A DNA stretch of 64,000 nucleotides from Austropuccinia psidii (Eukaryota > Basidiomycota > Pucciniomycetes > Pucciniales > Sphaerophragmiaceae), in assembly GCA_023105745.1 (NCBI GenBank), contig JALGQZ010000009.1:15858564-15922563 (forward strand), given 5' to 3'. The position numbers and the translations under genes were made by a program. The notes under the pieces were generated by a model that saw only the letters and a list, made by a program, of their open reading frames with translations, searched no databases and was not told the DNA's origin. Below are positions 21,750 to 33,634 of the stretch, in pieces (position 1 is the first letter of the stretch; every line of letters begins with the position of its first letter).

Positions 21750-22698
21750 AAGACAAAAAATTCTGTATTTTCCAAGGTTTCTTTACCTTTAAAAGGCCCT
21801 TGGACTGATTTCTGCTTTATACTCTCTGGCAATTTGCTTGGGAGTTGGTACTGCCTCCTTGTCTTTGAGGCTGGTACAGATGAATTTCACTGTGAGTTTG
21901 TCTCAAATGGAATGTATTTTTTCCACTTTGAAAGAAAATGGAGAAGGTTTGTAATTCAATTTGAATAAACAAAATTTCCAATTCCTTACTGTTATTTCTT
22001 CTGAGTTTGGTTTGATATTTGAGTTTTAATTATTTATTATTATTATTATTTTATTTTTTTGAAGAAATAACAGTTTTGTTTCACTTATTTTTAAAGGTAA
22101 AGTATTTAATATTAAAAGTTTATATTATTAAACTTGAATATTATTGATAAGTTATTTACTTATTTTTTATTTATTTATTTATTTTTTTTATTTAAAAAAA
22201 AATTGATGAATTTTTCCTCAACCTGAGTAGAAAGATTCTTCTTCAATAATATTCAATTTGAATATTAAAGAATTGAAATAATAATAAAATTATTATTTAA
22301 ATATTTGTTGTTGGTTTACAATAAATATTATGATTTAAATTAATTTTACACAATTTGGTAAAAAATAATGTTTTTTTATTTAAATATACTGTTTGTATAT
22401 AAAAATAACTTTGGAAAATTAATAATAATTATTTATTATTATTAATTTTCGTGAAAATTGCAATATAAAGCTTTGAAGAGTATAAATACTCAAAAATAAA
22501 ATAAAATATATTATTTAATATATTTTGATAAAATACAATATATAAAAGATATATATTATATTTTTATAATATAAGAGATGAAAATTAGTTAAAAAATGAA
22601 AAAAAACTCGAAATTGTACTTACTTTTATAGTAAAAAACCTTCAAAAATAGTGAAAATGATCCAAAAATCGCCAAAAGAGGTCCAGAATAGGTTAAAA
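21750..22698 (-). other. E1 5' untranslated region
   Basis: Between gag and the 5' LTR, with extreme A+T content from about 21990 to 22620, including ATT and TTTA runs. No gene. It probably holds the leader and packaging sequence. Confidence 0.7.
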
Positions 22699-22718
22699 CA
22701 ACGGCCAGGCCCCCAAAA
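22699..22718 (-). promoter_or_regulatory. Candidate primer-binding site of E1
   Basis: Read on the minus strand right after the 5' LTR: TTTTGGGGGCCTGGCCGTTG. The part starting TGGGGGCCTGG could pair with a tRNA 3' end. E4 has nearly the same sequence at 41279-41298. The tRNA was not identified. Confidence 0.55.
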
Positions 22719-24213
22719 TGTCAGGGTGAGTCTATGTAGTAGCTTAAAAATAGTAAATACAAGCTAGCACTATGACTGTGACACACAAAAAAGTAATAAA
22801 TCAAATCTTCAGGTCCTACTGCTAAGTGGTAACAGTGGTGATGAGTCTATTGAGGACCTGGGTTGCAATGCTCTAATATCTTTGACTGTAAAGAAACACT
22901 ACAATAATTAATTATTTTAATTATATCAATATAATCCTAAGAGTACTACTGGTATAAGACAGTTTTACTACGTAAGGATGTTAATTCATGATAAGATGAG
23001 TCTTTTCCAGTGAGGAAAGACCTGCTTTTATCTCCTCTGAGGACTGTGAAAGACTGGTAGGCTCTTCACACGTCTACAGAGTGAAAATTTTCACTCTGGA
23101 GGCTGGGTTGTGGTTCTGTACCATCAATTCTGACGTCAGCATAGTCAGAATTGTGGTTTTTGGACCACAAATGATCATTCTGGATCAATACAGGGTGAAA
23201 AAACTTTTCACAGGCCACGTCAGCACCATTGTGACGTGTCCAGAGTGTCTGGATGGCTAATATTAGTCATTCTGGGCGGGTTTAAGCTTTAAACAACCAT
23301 TATTTCAAGTATCAAGCCAGTACTGGTTGGTACAGGTTTCGTACAGACCAGTATTGGTCAAAATACTTCCAACCAAGATATCTTAGTCAGTTTTTGAGAT
23401 ATCAAGAAACCAAGAGCACAGAATTGAAGGGCTTAATGAGCTCTTCAATTTGGTATGCTTCATGTTTACCATTCTTTCAAATAGAAAAAGCTATAAGGGT
23501 TTTAAGTTTTTGGATGTAATTTTGTACATCAGTATGAGGCTTCAAAAACTTCCATGCCAGATATCTTCTCCAATTTGGAAGATATCTGTATTCTGATGAT
23601 ACAGTTTTGTAGGGCTTGATTAGCTCTACAGTTTGGTATATTACACTGTACAGTTGTATGAGTGTATGCCAAAGATACAGGGGTTTGTTTACTTTCTTGT
23701 TTTCAGAATATCTGTATTTTTGGTTGTTAAACCTTTGAACCAAGATCCCTCAGTCAATTTAAGAGATACAGAGGTCTAATGTATCTCAAATTAAAGCTCT
23801 TGTTTATATCTTTAATTTGGTTATACTTTTGTACAGTTTTGTACAAGCCCTCCTACACCTTTGAGGGGTTGTTGGTGAAAAAAGGTGGTATAATGGTATC
23901 TCCTGATTTAGGAGTGCTACAGATGAATAGATGATACCATTGGATAGCTCTCCCTTAGAGCTTCAAGAAAAAAACCATTCTGGTTGGGGTTTCATGAAAT
24001 ATGTATAAGTTAGATTAGAGGCTAGAATAAGAGTTTTTGCTTATTTGGTCTTATCTTTGATAGGGCATATCTTTGTCCTTTCTTATTATATTTGAGGAGG
24101 TTTACTCTTTATAATCTACTTTTATTGGCTATATTTGTCCAATACTCCTCATACCATTACTTATGGTATGTTGGATGTCATGCTGGTGCTCTGTTTTGAG
24201 TCACAGGCTGACA
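22719..24213 (-). mobile_element. E1 5' LTR
   Basis: Near-identical to 17420-18914. The visible differences are single substitutions spread over the LTR, about 0.5 percent, which indicates a recent insertion. The internal palindrome recurs at 23077-23098. Confidence 0.95.
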
Positions 24214-24218
24214 TCACC
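24214..24218. repeat. Target-site duplication of E1, right
   Basis: TCACC, the partner of 17415-17419. Confidence 0.95.
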
Positions 24219-24319
24219 CGCCCACACACAAACATCCCCACAGTGAGATTGCCCTTTGAAACGGCCAACATTGCCCAGTAGGTCCCTGTGGGACAATTAA
24301 CCTGAGGAAGATATGCATC

Positions 24320-24347
24320 CATGTTCGCTGTCACACCAGCGAACATG
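24320..24347. promoter_or_regulatory. Palindromic site 3 of CACTA-A
   Basis: Perfect 11-base arms CATGTTCGCTG and CAGCGAACATG separated by six bases. It lies about 370 bp upstream of the SNF2 start. It could form a hairpin or bind a dimeric protein. Confidence 0.55.
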
Positions 24348-24712
24348 ACTGCATGCCTCTAATATGCCCTCCACAGTAAGTTGCTACAACCCACCCAATT
24401 TTGGATATGCTAATGTCAACCTTGTTCCACCAAAGGTTTTGTACCTTGCTGCAGATCCAGCAGTCATATTGGTGCACCCACATTTTGGCCACCTTGCCTT
24501 GATATACGCCCCAAATCGGATATGAAAATTATGAGCCCAAGAGGCCCACCCCCATCAAGACCATGCACATAACCACAGGCCATCCCCCCTTGACCCCATT
24601 GCTGCCTCTCATATAAGTTCCCCACCTGCGCCTATTTGTCTTCATTCCGTTTAGCTAACCCCTCCCAATCATATAATTTCAAACTGTCCCCAAATAATTT
24701 AAAATAGCCATC

Positions 24713-27146
24713 ATGTCAACCCCTTCACAACCACTTTGCATTGGGATGATTAATATTTGTATTCAAATAAATAGTGATATAGCCTTAAATCCTGAGGATT
24801 CCCACTTAGCTTCTTGGATTATCATATGGCACAATCAACACAGCATATTTGTTTATCTCCCCAATCACCAGCATGCTATTGGCTCTCTACCTGGAACCCT
24901 TTCGAAAACGTTGATACCATTCCTTGGGGCACCAAAACCTTTCATGCACTGTGGTCCTGGTGGGGCATGGATTGAAAATTGCCAATCCAATCCTTCTCAA
25001 ATATTATTTGTTGAGGGAGTATTTATGACTGATGCAAATGATCCCTCCTCATCTCAGAAACCCACTCTAGCATTGATGTTCTTCACATGGTATCCAAACA
25101 TTTTATTCATAATGGAAAGCTTTCAAACACAAGATTTCAAGCTTAAAATGCCCAAAGAATATGACTGTAATACTCATAGTCAATGTCAACCCTTCACTCC
25201 GACATTTCCCGCTTCAAGCTCAACGCCAGTTTCATATCCTGCTGTTTCATCATTGATTTCCAAGCAAAAACTGATACAATTACCCAGTGGATCAGACCTC
25301 CCCATGATGACCCCGCCCCATGCCATTATTCAAACCCCCCTCCTCCCTCATCAAAAGACCGGACTAGCTTTTCTCTGGGATCAAGAAATCCCCAATGGCC
25401 AATCCGCCCGTAACCTTTGGGCCACCTCACCCCCAGGATCCACTTTCAATGCCAGGCACATCATTACAAACAAGGTTGTTAGCTCATTTGAATCCCTTTT
25501 GACCAATACCCCTCTTGGAGGACTGCTTGCGGATGATATGGGATTAGGTAAAACCATTCAGGCCATTGCTCTAATTGGTACCTCCAAGGAGCAGATGATT
25601 GCAAACCCCCATTGCTCCACGCCCACCATGATCATCTGCCCCCCTCGCTTAATTACCAACTGGCAATCAGAAATATCCAAGCATGCTCAGGCTGGAGCAC
25701 TGCATTCCAAAATCTACCATGGTCCCACTCGTTACTCATTATCCAAAGACGACATCTTAAAATATGATATCATCATCACTTCTTACAATACTATCACCCA
25801 AGAATTTAAGCAAACCAATACCTCTACATCATTCATTTTTCAAATTAATTGGCATCGTTTAATTTTGGATGAAGCACAGTGAGTGTCTGATCTTAAATGA
25901 TTCAAATTACCTTTTATATCCAATAACCCTTGCCCCATCTTATAGCTAAATTCGCTCTCAATACACTGCCACTCACCATGCCATTAATAGCCTCCTTTCA
26001 TCCCGTCAAATATGTTTAACGGGCACACCTATTCACAACACCATTTATGACCTTTTGGGAATAATATCATTCATCACTCAACCCCAGAGCGCCAATCAAG
26101 ATAACTGGTCACCATTCATCCTGAGTAGTCTTTCCAAAGGTTGCAATGATATTTTGCATTTGGCATTGCGGCATTTAAGCTTGCGCTGCACCAAAACCAC
26201 ACATGTTGAATCCCTCCCCACTATTAGCCATCATTATGAGCTGCTCCCACTCAACCCGACCATGCAGCAAGAACATTCCATATTATATGAAGAATTCCTA
26301 TCATCCAAAAGCAAAGGACCAGGAGAATACTTCAGAAATATTAATAAGCTGCGAATATGTTGTAACCATCACATCATGCTTAACACAATTGCGGAGGCGG
26401 ATTTGGAAGACCCCAAGGGCAGGAGCACTCAGGATAAATCCCCAACAATCACACGAACTATTGTGGATGTGGAAACATGCATGATGAGTAGTAAAATTGC
26501 ACACCTCCTACAAAGCTTAATGAAGAACAAACAAACAAGGTGTGGTCCAACCAAATTGGTGGTTTATACCCAATGGACCCAATTTCTAGATTTGTGCGTT
26601 AATTCTAATATGCATCCATTACCAATTGAATCCATCTGACTTTTTCATATTATAGAATTGGTCTTGCACTTGCCCATCACTCTCTCCTTTCAGCACAAAT
26701 TGATGGAACAATTACAGCACGAGCACAGGAGAAGGCACTGGAGAATTTCTTCAATAATCCTGAATGTGAAGTACTGATTGCATCCATTGCCGCAGCTGGA
26801 ACTGGCCTCAATATAACTTGTGCTAATACGGTCTATTTAATGGTGAGGGGACCCCCAAAATTTTGCCCTGATTTGCGGCCCCTGACATCCACATTTTCAG
26901 GAGCCCAATTGGAACCCAGCCATTGAGGCTCAGGCTGTTGATTGACTCCATCGTATTGGCCAATAACAACCTGTAAAGGTCATCCACTATATCACTCCTC
27001 ATTCAGTTGAGGTCAACATGCGGAAGGTACCTTTCAAGATCATCTTTGACCCTAATTGTATTGCTATTCTAAAATCCTTCCTTATGGTAATGCCATTTTC
27101 CAAACACCAATAGGTCCAAGAAAAGAAAAAATCATTAGCTGCGTGA
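24713..27146 (+). pseudogene. SNF2-family helicase (Rad5/HLTF-like, no RING), cargo of CACTA-A
   Basis: Five exons (24713-25878, 25946-26593, 26656-26842, 26901-27026, 27114-27146) give a 719-residue frame. The second intron start is the least certain. Residues 1-220 are unrecognised. The helicase core begins at LLPHQKTGLAFLWDQE; Walker A is DDMGLGKT (about 275), motif II DEAH spans the first splice junction, LTGTPIHN is motif III, and AAAGTGLNITCANTVYLM with EPNWNP lies in the second lobe. No RING is seen between the lobes. Stops disable it: TAA right after DEAH, then TGA replacing the Arg of the HRIGQ box and TAA after it. An intact enzyme would be a DNA-dependent ATPase remodelling chromatin. 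CACTA-B carries its own copy. Confidence 0.8.
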
Positions 27147-27451
27147 GCCTTACTGATATTATATAATTTGTGTTTAACCAAGTTGATAACTGTTGTTCAC
27201 CCTGGCATAGGTCCACAATTATGAACACCATGAGTTGGATTGAACTCCTTCAATATTTCCTCAATGAAAATGAGCAATAGCGTATTATTTCTAAGGGAGA
27301 TGGTGATACCGTCCAACTCATATTGTCTATATTCTGACATATTTAGCAAGTTGTTGCATCTTTAAGAAATAATACTCAGAGTGTATTACACCTGCACAAA
27401 TAATTCACAAAATGTTAATTTGTAACGGTGCTATACATTTATATTACTAAG
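27147..27451. other. Intergenic region between convergent SNF2 and accessory genes
   Basis: A stretch around 27210-27280 (ATGAACACCATGAG, CAATATTTCCTCAATGAAAATGAGCAAT) is well conserved with CACTA-B at 47665-47735, so it may be an extra exon or a shared 3' element. I cannot assign it. Confidence 0.4.
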
Positions 27452-29512
27452 TTATTGCAGAGCATCACCATTCGGCCTAATAACTGGCATGTCAAGTATT
27501 TTGAGGGCACTAGTCTGCATCTTACTACAGCCTTTGAGCCAATCTTGATCAAATACCTGAAATGATAAGCCTTCCGGAATATCACCATCATCTGTCAATC
27601 GTAATTCTGGCAATCTATCAATAGTTTTTTTACCCTTTTTTTTAATGCAATTACAAAACTCTATGTCTCGATCCATTTTTAATACCAATTCATTAAATAA
27701 CTGGGAGCGCCAGCGTAATCCCACTTTGCGGTAAACTTGACGGCCAATTTCCAGTACCTCCTCAGTATCTGAACATACTCGAGGGTCATTGAATTGTGAG
27801 GCTAGAATGGGAAATTTAGCCGTATCACACCATTCACGACGCCGCTCACAGGTCTGCACATAATCAACTAGATCATCATCAGTCTTGGCTCACAATGAAG
27901 AAGAGATACATTAACTAACCCTCTGACAAATCTTTGCGAGCTTTTGATTCTCCTTCTTTTTAACCAAATACTCGGCATCCTTTTGAATAGACTTCCATTC
28001 TATTTTCAAATAAGTGAAATATCGCTCCATTAAAGCCGCCACGACCCCATAGTTATTATAATTCTTGTTCCAACAGTAATGATGATACTCGGTGCTGACC
28101 AGTGCAAGACAAAATGTACGGTAAAACACCATAGACATCAGCTCATTGAACGGATGTTGCCATGAGCTCTCCCAGTCCCAAGTGAATCGTTTAGTCCTAG
28201 CTTGTGGAGCTCATTTTTGCAGTAGCTTTGGAAACCCTGAGACTGAACCTGTGTTGATGGCTCATTGAAAACATCCTCGGGGACATATCCGAGATGACCA
28301 GCCACTTGAATTGCAATTTCACACTCTTCTGTGCTTGGTGGTGCTGGTAGTGAGGAAAAATCCTTATCCCTAACTTTGAGTAGGAACAGGCAATGTGCAT
28401 GTACTTCTGATCTCATTCCATGGACATTCTCTGGAAGTTCTGTTTTCAGCCATTTTTGTTGCTCCTTCTGGCTTGCAAGTTTTGCCACATTGTGAGCTTT
28501 ACAAGCCTGGTTCCTTTTCTGTCTGACCTCAGATTGTTCAAGCATACTCTGGGCAAGGCCCATTTGAGGATGGGTGAGCTCATTATTTGACTGAGTGCCA
28601 TGCTCATGCGCCATGAAATTGTCCCTCCTTGATTCATCATTTGTTTCCATTTGAGTCGGAGACATGTTCTCATCCTCATCATCCATGATTTTTTCTCTTG
28701 ATGAACTGGCATGAGCTGTTCTTGGTTTGGAGGCATATGGATGATGACGTCCAGTGACTTTCTCTTTATGGACCAGAGGTGAAGATGCATAAAGTTCATC
28801 ACCTGCCATGCACATCATCAGTTAACCCATCAAAAAATTAATGAAGACTGGTCATACTCACAATCTTCAATTGGCTCCTGAGATCAGACTGACTTGCCTT
28901 TAGGTGCCATATCTAACCAATGAAACAAAAATATCAAATTGTGAAAAAGATTATACTCCAAAATTAAAATGACTTACTTTGATGAAGCGTCAATCCTGGA
29001 TTTCCCTCCGACAGACCACTCCAAGTTACATTCTCCAATGGTCTTTTTTGTCGCCCCCCATCCACGCGCCTTTCATCACCCACATGAACCTGAGATCCTG
29101 ATGGAATATTGAGGGTTGGCTGTTTACTTTGGCCAAAGGGATCCTGGGATGCAGCTGGATTCCGACCGGGATTAAGGAGGAACTCACGTGGAAATTTTGA
29201 TTGGGGATTAGCATGTGATGAGATTTGAGGTGTGCCTTCTGGCCCCTGAGACACATGCGATTGTGTATTAGTGGGATTCGGGGGAATTGGAGTGACGGAA
29301 ATATTTGGGATCGACCAAGTGCTTGAAGTTGGAGCCTTTGGATTGCCCACATCAATGTTAAGACCTGATACATTCATTGAAGATGCGATAGGGGTTGAGA
29401 GAGGAATGTTGGGACTCAATGGTGACTGTGTTTGAACATATTCTATGCTAGATTCACTATTTGAGTCATGAACAGAACCTGAACGGGATTTATGTGACTT
29501 GAAAGATGACAT
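27452..29512 (-). pseudogene. Unknown accessory gene of the CACTA family
   Basis: Minus-strand exons are 29512-28978, 28912-28862, 28802-27920 and 27853-27452, phased through GTAAGT/GTGAGT donors. The N-terminal 180 residues are Ser/Pro/Asn-rich and probably disordered. The middle has a helical, charged stretch (QEKQQ-type, KWLKTELPENVHGMRSEVH) and the C-terminal exon begins ERRREWCDTAKFP. Defects are a TGA in exon 2 where CACTA-B has CAA, and a one-base loss near 28200 shifting frame before MVFYRTFCLALVS. The gene is divergent from the transposase and shares its upstream region, as expected for a co-required factor. A TnpA-like DNA-binding role is my inference; no known domain was recognised. 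Confidence 0.6.
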
Positions 29513-30497
29513 AAGGGCCGAAAAAGTACAGTAATATTTTTAACTAGATAAAACACCTCAGTATTATGAGAAAATAGAGTGATATGAGATGAAATCTTTT
29601 CAAATTTAGAATAGAGAAATTCTATGAATAGTTGGAACTAGAGGTCGCGTGGAAGTCCAATAAAACTCTTTTTAGGAGAATCCTCCGTGCCTCCTCTTGA
29701 GCTCCTCCACTTTTGTCGGAAACCACCAGGCACGGCCTACCACCATATAATGTAATATTCCCTTGATCTCAAAGGGGATACATCATCCATAAGTAATCAT
29801 ATTTGGTAAAATTTCCGCCTCCCCATTGTCACATTTTGTGAATTATCCAAACTGCCAATATATGCATTGAAATTCCGCAGCATTGTACATCTGTAAAGGG
29901 GTATATTCATGAAGGATTTACCCACAAAAGAGACATCACCTTTTCAAGATAGGCGAGACAATCCAAATCACATTCCAACCGATTAAAAGCCTGCTGCACT
30001 CAAACCAAATACCAAGACTCTAGCTGCACTCCAACCCCTTATGTAATAGAGTTATATCGTTATGTCTGTAATAAGGTTTAAGCCATGTACAATGGCGTGC
30101 CAGCGTACATGGTTTGAATGTCAATCCCCTCAAATCAGGGTTGACACATCCCTATTGGAACACCCCTCAAGGGTCAAAACCGCAGTATCACCATGTGTAA
30201 ATAAAATAGAATATGTATGAGCATTGAGCAGCATGGCATTTTAACCAATTAAACTCCTAACCAATTCCGCCATCCAGATGAGACATGTTACACTCCATCA
30301 GATGCAGCTCACGCACCATTACAAATGGGATAAAATTCTCAGATGGCTCAAATCATCTCCCCCTTCATAAATAATCACTCAATTTTTTTGCCAATTAATA
30401 ACACTCCTAAACACTTTCACATCAGCCATAGATATTTATACACAAACCAACCGTACTCCCAATTCCTGCAACAATGACAACCCGCCGCTATTCCTAA
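29513..30497. promoter_or_regulatory. Shared upstream region of accessory gene and transposase
   Basis: About 1 kb lies between two divergent genes and is conserved in CACTA-B (43076-43927). It contains palindromic site 4. TATTTATA-like sequences near 30430 could be the transposase TATA region. Just upstream of the used start, ATG at 30474 is followed in frame by a TAA at 30495-30497. Confidence 0.5.
30083..30112. promoter_or_regulatory. Palindromic site 4 of CACTA-A
   Basis: CCATGTACAATGGC and its inverted partner differ at two positions and flank GT. The equivalent in CACTA-B is at 43438-43467, so the symmetry has survived divergence of the two copies. Confidence 0.6.
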
Positions 30498-33400
30498 ATG
30501 CGTATATCCATGTGTCAACACTGCTCAACTCAAACACACTCTTCCCCTGAGGGTGATAGGCCTGGAGTTGCCTTCACACCTTTCCAATATAAACAGCACA
30601 TTAAAAAGCTCAAATCAACCATTGCACCCAAATCTCTTCCAAACATTCCTAGTTCTGCATCAGGATCTGAGTGCCCACAACTTCTTTTGGATCAAATATT
30701 CCCAGCTTATTATTCACCATTGACCCAAAGCACCTTCTCCACAGCACCGGGGCACAATTCAATTGCACAGAAACCATACAGCAGCAGTCAAACCCTTCCT
30801 CCACAAGACCTTGGAATGATAATATCTGCCATTCTATCATTAAAGTATAATATACCCCGCAGGGCTTCACGCATTCTCAACCGCGCCCTAAACCTGCTGA
30901 TCAAGTCCAGCATCTCAAGCTCCGGTGGTCCCCCCATTCCTGCATTCCATATACCTCAAGATCTGAGTACCATATTTGAACATCTCCAATTGGAGCCAGT
31001 TATTCAAAACTATATATGTTTTCCTCAATTTTTCTCTCTTAATGGCCTTACTGAATCAGTCACAACTGACCAACCCCACTGTCAACGCCATAATGACCCA
31101 AATGATCATGATCCCCCTTGCACACAATCATTAGGCAAATTCATCTATTCATTTGAAGCCCACACCCAAAACACCACCAACATGAAGCAAAAGTTTATAC
31201 CAGCAAAACATTTCATTTATCAACCATTCAAAAATTGGGTTGCCAGATTTCTCCAGCGGGCTGGAATTATGGACCTTCTGCATCAACATCAACACTCCCA
31301 AACTCCCAAAGATTCCCCAAAACGTGACGTCTGGGATGGATTGGTCTGGAGACGCTTCACTGGCACTAGAATTATCCATAACCCCCCATTCATGTCCATT
31401 CCTGGTGCATTGGCCTTCTCCATTTATGTGGACTGGTTTAATGCACATGGAAAGTCCACCCGGTTGGCCAGCATTGGACCTATCATGCTTATTTGTCTTA
31501 ATCTCCCCCCAAGTGAAAGATTGAAGCCAGAGCATGTCTATGTTGCAGGAATCATCCCTGGTCCGAAGGAGCCAACTTCCCTTCAATTGAATTATTTATT
31601 AATGCCACTCATCAACGAGCTCAAAGAGCTATGGCAAGGTTACCATTTTTCACCCACCTCCACAGGTCCTTCAGGATCCTTTATCCGTGTTGCCATTCTC
31701 ACAGCCATTGCGGATGTGGTTGCCATGTGCAAGCTTACTGGATTTATTTCCCATTCAGGCAAAAACTTTTGTAATTTTTGCACCATTCAAAAAGCTCAAA
31801 TTGAAGAAATTGGTCCTCAATTTCACTACACACGCTCATATCAAAATCATAAATCAACCATTGCCAAATGGCTTCGGGCAACCCCACAGCAAAGACAAGC
31901 AATTTTCTCTGAGTATGGAGTGCAATATTCAATTTTAGAAGACCTTCCGTATTGGGATGCAACCAGAATGGTTAATCTTGACATAATGCATAATTTAATA
32001 CTGGGAATTTTGAAGGCTCATGCAACTTTCAAATTGTGCATTCCAGAGTCCAAATCAAAAATTTACCTCAGGTCCCGCAGGAGATCCAATGACACCAACA
32101 GTTCAGACTCAGATTCCATGACCTCCAGCAGCTCTCTTGATAAAATCACATTGAGAGAGGCCCGCTCCCTGAGAAGAGACGCAGCAAAAATAATAAATGA
32201 GCCACTCCCCACTACTTCCACCCAAAAAAACTACTTCCCAATGCCCACCCCTCACACGGAACATCCATCTAGTGGTTCTGCGGAGATTCCTTCATTTGAT
32301 GCCGATTACATCCCCGCTTCTGAAATCCCCTCTGAATTGGATATCGCTGCACTGAGTGATCACCAGAGCAAGGGTGAGGCTCTGGAGCATCTCCGTCAAA
32401 TCATATCTGAGACGATAATTCCCTCATCATGGACAAGAGTACCTCGCAACATGGGTTCCCCCTCTCATGGTAGCTTAAAAGGCGCTGAATGGGCCCTCTT
32501 ATACAAGGTCTATATTCCATTTTTAATGCTCAGTCAACAGATGTTATTAGATGTACACCAATCCGCGAACATTCAAAGAAAAATGGGTCAGTCAGAAGAA
32601 CTTGCAAATGAACTAACCAAGAATACATTCCATTTGATTAGTGCTATCAACATTGCCAAAAGTTGGACTGTTTCAATAGGAGATGCGACTGCATTTGCTG
32701 AACATTGGAAAAAATTCCGCCTTTCCAATCAACTCCTGTTCCCAAAAAAGAAAAGTAAACCAAATCATCATTTTGCTGATCATATTCCCAAAATCTTCCA
32801 ACGTTGGGGCCCAGAACAAGCCTCAGCCACATGGGGTTATGAGCGCTTGATTGGAGTATTTGCAAAAATGCCAACAAATAACAAAATATGTACGTCAATT
32901 AATAAGATCAATATATTCACATTGATTAAACACCTGAACTGAATAAGATTAACTTCTTGCAACTCTGAATAGATGAGATAGATAAAGCCTTACTTCAACA
33001 TATCTGTCGATGTTCCAACCTTTCTGTTCTCCTGAAATCCCCATCCGTGCCATGTGAAATAAAACAGCTTTTCGAATCACAGCCACCTGCCCTGTTCAAT
33101 GACCATAAATATAACAAACCATCCCGCCATGACCAAGAAAATTATGATTGCCTGGTTGAGTACTTACAGAATTTTCATGCAACAAGGGAAATAGTTGATT
33201 GGATCAGCTTAGACACTACTGTGCAAGCCACAAGTCCTCCCACTTCAAGGATTGTCTCACCTTGGTATTTTCCAGTTTCAAACATTAATATTGGGAACAA
33301 TATATTTTCAACTGAATCCAAAAATTTCAGCAACAGTGTGATATGTTTTCTGAGGGGAAACTCACGACGATTTGGTATTATTAATAGCATTTTTAAAGTC

Positions 33401-33634
33401 TCTGAGCCATCTAGCAGACTGAAAAATAACTTTCTGATCTTAAAAACTTTGAAGATTGATGTGAATTTCTTACCAGATTGGCCACATCTCAATTTTTATA
33501 AAGCTGTTGGTTTTGATGTTGGACACTTGATTATATCTGAAGAAGCGATCGAAGGTAACTGTGGATTGTATGATAACAAAGTTCTGTCATGTGGACTGCT
33601 TGTAATGATAAAGCCGTTATTTCATGAAATTTAG
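30498..33634 (+). CDS. Tnp2-type CACTA transposase
   Basis: Two exons, 30498-32889 and 32973-33634, join in frame across an 83-bp GT..AG intron to give 1017 residues. A Cys pair near the start (MCQHC) recalls the N-terminal metal site of Tnp2 proteins. DGLVWRRF (about 280), IYVDWFNAHGKS, the LNYLLMPLINELKELW block (about 370), a CNFC pair near 425, and DLPYWDATRMVNLDIMHNLILG (about 480-500) follow the order of the Tnp2/TNPD family. PNHHFADHIPK with WGYERLIGVF (about 755-785) is the C-terminal conserved block. It would cut at the terminal repeats. Catalytic residues were not assigned. In CACTA-B the frame starts 24 bases further upstream; here that longer start meets a TAA, so the Met at 30498 is the usable one. 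Confidence 0.8.

Larger units (their letters stand above)
17420..24213 (-). mobile_element. E1: young non-autonomous Gypsy-derived element (Gag-PR with deleted pol)
   Basis: Two 1495-bp LTRs (17420-18914, 22719-24213) with TGTCAG/CTGACA ends differ at about seven positions by eye. A 5-bp duplication TCACC flanks the element. A purine-rich tract (minus-strand AGGGAGGGTA) abuts the left LTR, and a candidate primer-binding site abuts the right one. The interior has one open frame lacking reverse transcriptase, RNase H and integrase. It must have moved with enzymes from a related element such as an intact E4 relative. Confidence 0.9.

Noticed and set aside
31149..31586. 145-codon frame antisense to the transposase
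   Set aside because: It lies fully on the opposite strand of the well-supported Tnp2 exon; its open state follows from codon use there.
30498..33634. KDZ-type transposase
   Set aside because: TET/JBP genes in basidiomycetes are often next to KDZ elements, but the motif order, CAC ends and 3-bp duplication fit Tnp2/CACTA.
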